NCBI GenBank assembly: GCA_900546565.1 | Contig: URDC01000034.1 | Location: forward strand, 1 to 17,358 | From: an uncultured Opitutales bacterium | GTDB taxonomy: Bacteria > Verrucomicrobiota > Verrucomicrobiia > Opitutales > Intestinicryptomonadaceae | Length of the DNA stretch: 17,358 nucleotides | Direction of reading: 5' to 3' | Shown: piece after piece, positions 15,138 to 17,358 of the stretch | Numbering within the stretch: the first letter of the stretch is position 1 | Layout of the letters: every line of letters starts with the position of its first letter | Notes under the pieces: model-generated | Database searches by the model: none | Told to the model about the DNA's origin: nothing | The model's input: only the letters and a program-made list of their open reading frames with translations | Position numbers and translations under genes: made by a program

Positions 15138-15231
15138 CCTTTCTTTTTTCGTTCCAACGCCGATTTTTTTGCGAAAATGCTTGCAATAGACTCGACAATA
15201 TGCACTCTCAATTCGCTTATAGCAACCATAT

Positions 15232-15600
15232 ATGAGACACACAGAAGACATCGTTCAAAGACTGCTGAGAATCCGCAAGGCGAGGGAACTTTCGGAGTCT
15301 CCGTCGATGTCGGAAGACGATGTCCAGATTTTGCGCGATTTTATTTCGGAAAATCGCAGGCAAGTTCCGCCGTTTGCACTGTCGCATTTCGACAGGCTTG
15401 AAGCTTCGGGCAAGAAAGGCATAGCCGAGGTTGTCGACAAAAAATGCGCCGCCTGTGGCGCGCCGATTTCGGACGACGAAATAGACTATCTCGAAAAAAA
15501 CAAAAATATAGGCGTTTGCGACAACTGCTTCGCCTTTATTTATATGCCCGATGCCAAGTTCAATGACGACGGGTTCTTCGAAGAACTCTTCCTTAAATGA
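15232..15600 (+). CDS. Small C4 zinc-ribbon protein
   Basis: The 122-residue protein has a charged helical N-terminal part (about 1-65) and a C-terminal zinc ribbon with Cys72-x2-Cys75 and Cys96-x2-Cys99. The cysteine spacing and the I-x-V-C-D-N-C-x-x-F-I-Y closing strand resemble the C-terminal zinc-ribbon of COG1579-type proteins, without their long coiled coil; this is a resemblance, not a family assignment. The start is the first ATG after an in-frame TAG at 15220-15222. No Shine-Dalgarno precedes it; TTATAG at 15217-15222 could be a -10 lying 9 nt before the ATG, but no good -35 accompanies it. The stop overlaps the next gene's ATG by 4 nt (ATGA), so it is probably translated together with the SulP transporter. 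Function unknown. Confidence 0.82.
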   Translation: MRHTEDIVQRLLRIRKARELSESPSMSEDDVQILRDFISENRRQVPPFALSHFDRLEASGKKGIAEVVDKKCAACGAPISDDEIDYLEKNKNIGVCDNCFAFIYMPDAKFNDDGFFEELFLK

Positions 15601-17303
15601 AAAACATCGGTTTCTCCTTCCGCCCCAAGCTGGTAGACTGCCTTAGGGGCTACAACGCTTCAACTCTCGTTGCCGATATCGGAGCAGGCATTAGTGTGGG
15701 GATTTTGGCTCTGCCTCTTGCAATGGCTTTTGCCATTGCAAGCGGCGTTTCGCCCGCGCAGGGTTTGTATACGGCAATTATTGCGGGATTTATCATCTCG
15801 GTTTTCGGCGGTTCGAAAGTCCAGATAGGCGGGCCTACGGGCGCGTTTATCGTTGTTGTTTCCGGCATTCTGGGGGCTTACGGGTTTTCGGGACTCTGCG
15901 TGGCGACCATTATGGCGGGCTTGATTTTGCTCGTCATGGGCATAACCAAAATGGGGAACGCCATACGCTACATTCCGCGCCCCGTGACAATCGGTTTTAC
16001 AAACGGCATTGCGATTCTGATTATGTCGACGCAGGTCAAGGATTTCTTCGGGCTGCAAGTCGACAAAATGCCCGAGGACTTCATTCCCAAAATGCGCGTG
16101 ATTTTCGAGACGTTTTCGACGCTCAGCATTCCGACGCTGATTCTGGGTGCGGTTTCGCTCTTGGTGATTGTGTTCTGGCCGCGCCGTTTCAGGCGGTATG
16201 TTCCGGGGCAGATTGGCGCGATTTTCGTGGGCGTGGGCGTGTCGCTTCTGTTCGCGAAATTCGGGGCGTCGATTAACTCGCTTTTCGGGCTTTCGCTCGA
16301 CTGGAATGTGCAGACCATTTTCACGCGTTTCGGCGAAATCCCCAACACGCTCCCGAAATTCGAATGGATTTCAATCCAATTCGGCGACATAAAAAATCTC
16401 GTTATGCCCGCCGTGACAATCGCTATTTTGGCGGCGATAGAGTCGCTGCTCTCGGCGGTTGTCGCCGACGGCATGATTGACGACAAGCACAACTCGAATC
16501 AGGAGCTTATGGCGCAGGGGCTTGCGAACATCGTATCCCCCTTCTTCGGCGGCATTCCCGCCACGGGCGCGATTGCCCGAACCGCCACGAACATCAAAAA
16601 CGGCGCGAAATCCCCCATTGCGGGCGTCGTGCACTGCTGCGTTTTGGTTTGCATTCTGCTCTTTGCCGCGCCCTATGCGCAATACATTCCGCTTGCGACG
16701 CTTTCGGCGGTGCTCTTTGTGGTATCCTACAATATGGGCGACTGGTCGGCGTTCAGGGAAATGCGCAGGCTTCCGCGCTCGGACGACTCGGTTTTCATCT
16801 GCACGTTTTTGCTCACCGTCGTCTTCGGCCTCACGCTCGCGATTGAAGTCGGTATGGTGTTGGCGGCAATGCTTTTTATCCGCCGCGTTTCGCAGACGAC
16901 GAACGTTATGGTTGTCGACAAAAAGCTCGAAACCGATCTCTCGAAATACTCGCTCGAAGGCAAGGACATTCCCGAAGGCGTTATGGTTTTCAGAATTTTC
17001 GGCGTATTGATGTTCGGGGCTGCCGACAAGCTCGAAAGTATTTTGACCGAGATGGGCGAATCGCCGAAAATCGTCATTTTGCGTATGCGCACTGTGCTTG
17101 CGATGGACTCGACTGCCCTAGATGTTCTTGTCCACCTCTATGAAAAAATGCGCGACAAGGGCATTACGATGATGATTACTGGGGCGCACTCGCAGCCGTT
17201 GCATATGATGCAGCGTTCGGGTTTTTTGGACAGAATGGGCGACGAGTTTGTGCTTGAAAACATTGACGAGGCGTTGGCGAAGTCGCGCGAGCTCCTCCGA
17301 TAG
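15597..17303 (+). CDS. SulP/SLC26 family anion transporter with STAS domain
   Basis: SulP proteins carry sulfate, bicarbonate or other anions across the inner membrane. The 568-residue protein has the family layout: a membrane domain of about 430 residues with many hydrophobic spans, then a cytoplasmic STAS domain (about 445-565). Visible family signatures are the opening ADIGAGISVGILALPLAMAF (about 26-45), GLYTAIIAGFI (56-66) and the anion-site loop GGPTGAFIVVV (78-88). A further one is the later ESLLSAVVADG stretch (about 281-291). The STAS domain has VILRMRTVLAMDSTALDVL with Asp504-Ser505, the conserved position phosphorylated in anti-sigma-antagonist STAS relatives. Its ATG is shared with the upstream stop in an ATGA junction. 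No carbonic anhydrase or sulfate-assimilation gene is visible nearby, so substrate cannot be decided between sulfate and bicarbonate. Confidence 0.93.
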   Translation: MKNIGFSFRPKLVDCLRGYNASTLVADIGAGISVGILALPLAMAFAIASGVSPAQGLYTAIIAGFIISVFGGSKVQIGGPTGAFIVVVSGILGAYGFSGLCVATIMAGLILLVMGITKMGNAIRYIPRPVTIGFTNGIAILIMSTQVKDFFGLQVDKMPEDFIPKMRVIFETFSTLSIPTLILGAVSLLVIVFWPRRFRRYVPGQIGAIFVGVGVSLLFAKFGASINSLFGLSLDWNVQTIFTRFGEIPNTLPKFEWISIQFGDIKNLVMPAVTIAILAAIESLLSAVVADGMIDDKHNSNQELMAQGLANIVSPFFGGIPATGAIARTATNIKNGAKSPIAGVVHCCVLVCILLFAAPYAQYIPLATLSAVLFVVSYNMGDWSAFREMRRLPRSDDSVFICTFLLTVVFGLTLAIEVGMVLAAMLFIRRVSQTTNVMVVDKKLETDLSKYSLEGKDIPEGVMVFRIFGVLMFGAADKLESILTEMGESPKIVILRMRTVLAMDSTALDVLVHLYEKMRDKGITMMITGAHSQPLHMMQRSGFLDRMGDEFVLENIDEALAKSRELLR

Positions 17304-17358
17304 AAACCGCGAGGACGCCTCGATTGCGAATATTTTAAATGTAGTGAAGAGGCGGCGA
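17304..17358. other. Right-edge spacer, possible start of a hairpin
   Basis: After the SulP stop, CGAGG-ACG-CCTCG (17310-17322) forms a small hairpin, and CGCCTC (17316-17321) could instead pair with GAGGCG (17349-17354). No T run is visible before the window ends, so a terminator cannot be confirmed. Confidence 0.3.

Noticed and set aside
1..17358. CRISPR array, tRNA, rRNA, insertion sequence or prophage
   Set aside because: I found no regularly spaced repeats, no cloverleaf or rRNA segment, no transposase or integrase, and no flanking inverted repeats; the repeats seen are coding duplications.

Overview
The window looks like chromosomal core sequence from a Verrucomicrobiota member, probably Opitutae and perhaps gut-associated. 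This rests on protein style, moderately GC-rich codon use and two secreted glycan-degrading enzymes; there is no rRNA or marker search behind it, so the phylum call is tentative. I see no mobile element, CRISPR array, tRNA or rRNA.

Layout. 1-2050 (minus): nusA then infB (infB runs off the left edge), the transcription/translation operon, without rimP ahead of nusA. 2051-2349: a divergent control region with SD-led starts on both sides and a terminator-like hairpin in the nusA leader. 2350-5392 (plus): a secreted GH92 alpha-mannosidase and an exported protein made of two tandem copies of one domain. 5422-5458: a bidirectional terminator. 5481-6751 (minus): a RelE-fold protein whose stop overlaps the start of pssA (phosphatidylserine synthase). 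6991-7692 (plus): a secreted four-EF-hand protein with a strong terminator. 7927-10875 (plus): a large secreted GH129/GH101-like glycoside hydrolase. 10921-11034 (plus): a candidate 37-residue membrane miniprotein, then a terminator. 11228-15097 (minus): dnaE, replicative polymerase alpha subunit. 15232-17303 (plus): a zinc-ribbon protein overlapping by 4 nt with a SulP/SLC26 anion transporter. 17304-17358 holds no gene I can see.

How it fits together. Housekeeping genes (nusA-infB, pssA, dnaE) lie on the minus strand, interleaved with plus-strand envelope and secretion genes. GH92 removes alpha-mannose from N-glycans and the GH129/101-like enzyme may act on alpha-GalNAc of mucin O-glycans, so both fit foraging on host glycans. 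The most unusual signals are a possible attenuator ahead of nusA, a RelE-like protein with no antitoxin coupled to pssA, promoters whose -10 boxes lie only 9-11 nt from the start codon (predicting near-leaderless mRNAs for dnaE and the glycosidase), a DnaE PHP domain that appears to keep its full metal site, and a GATase-like domain inserted in the glycosidase.
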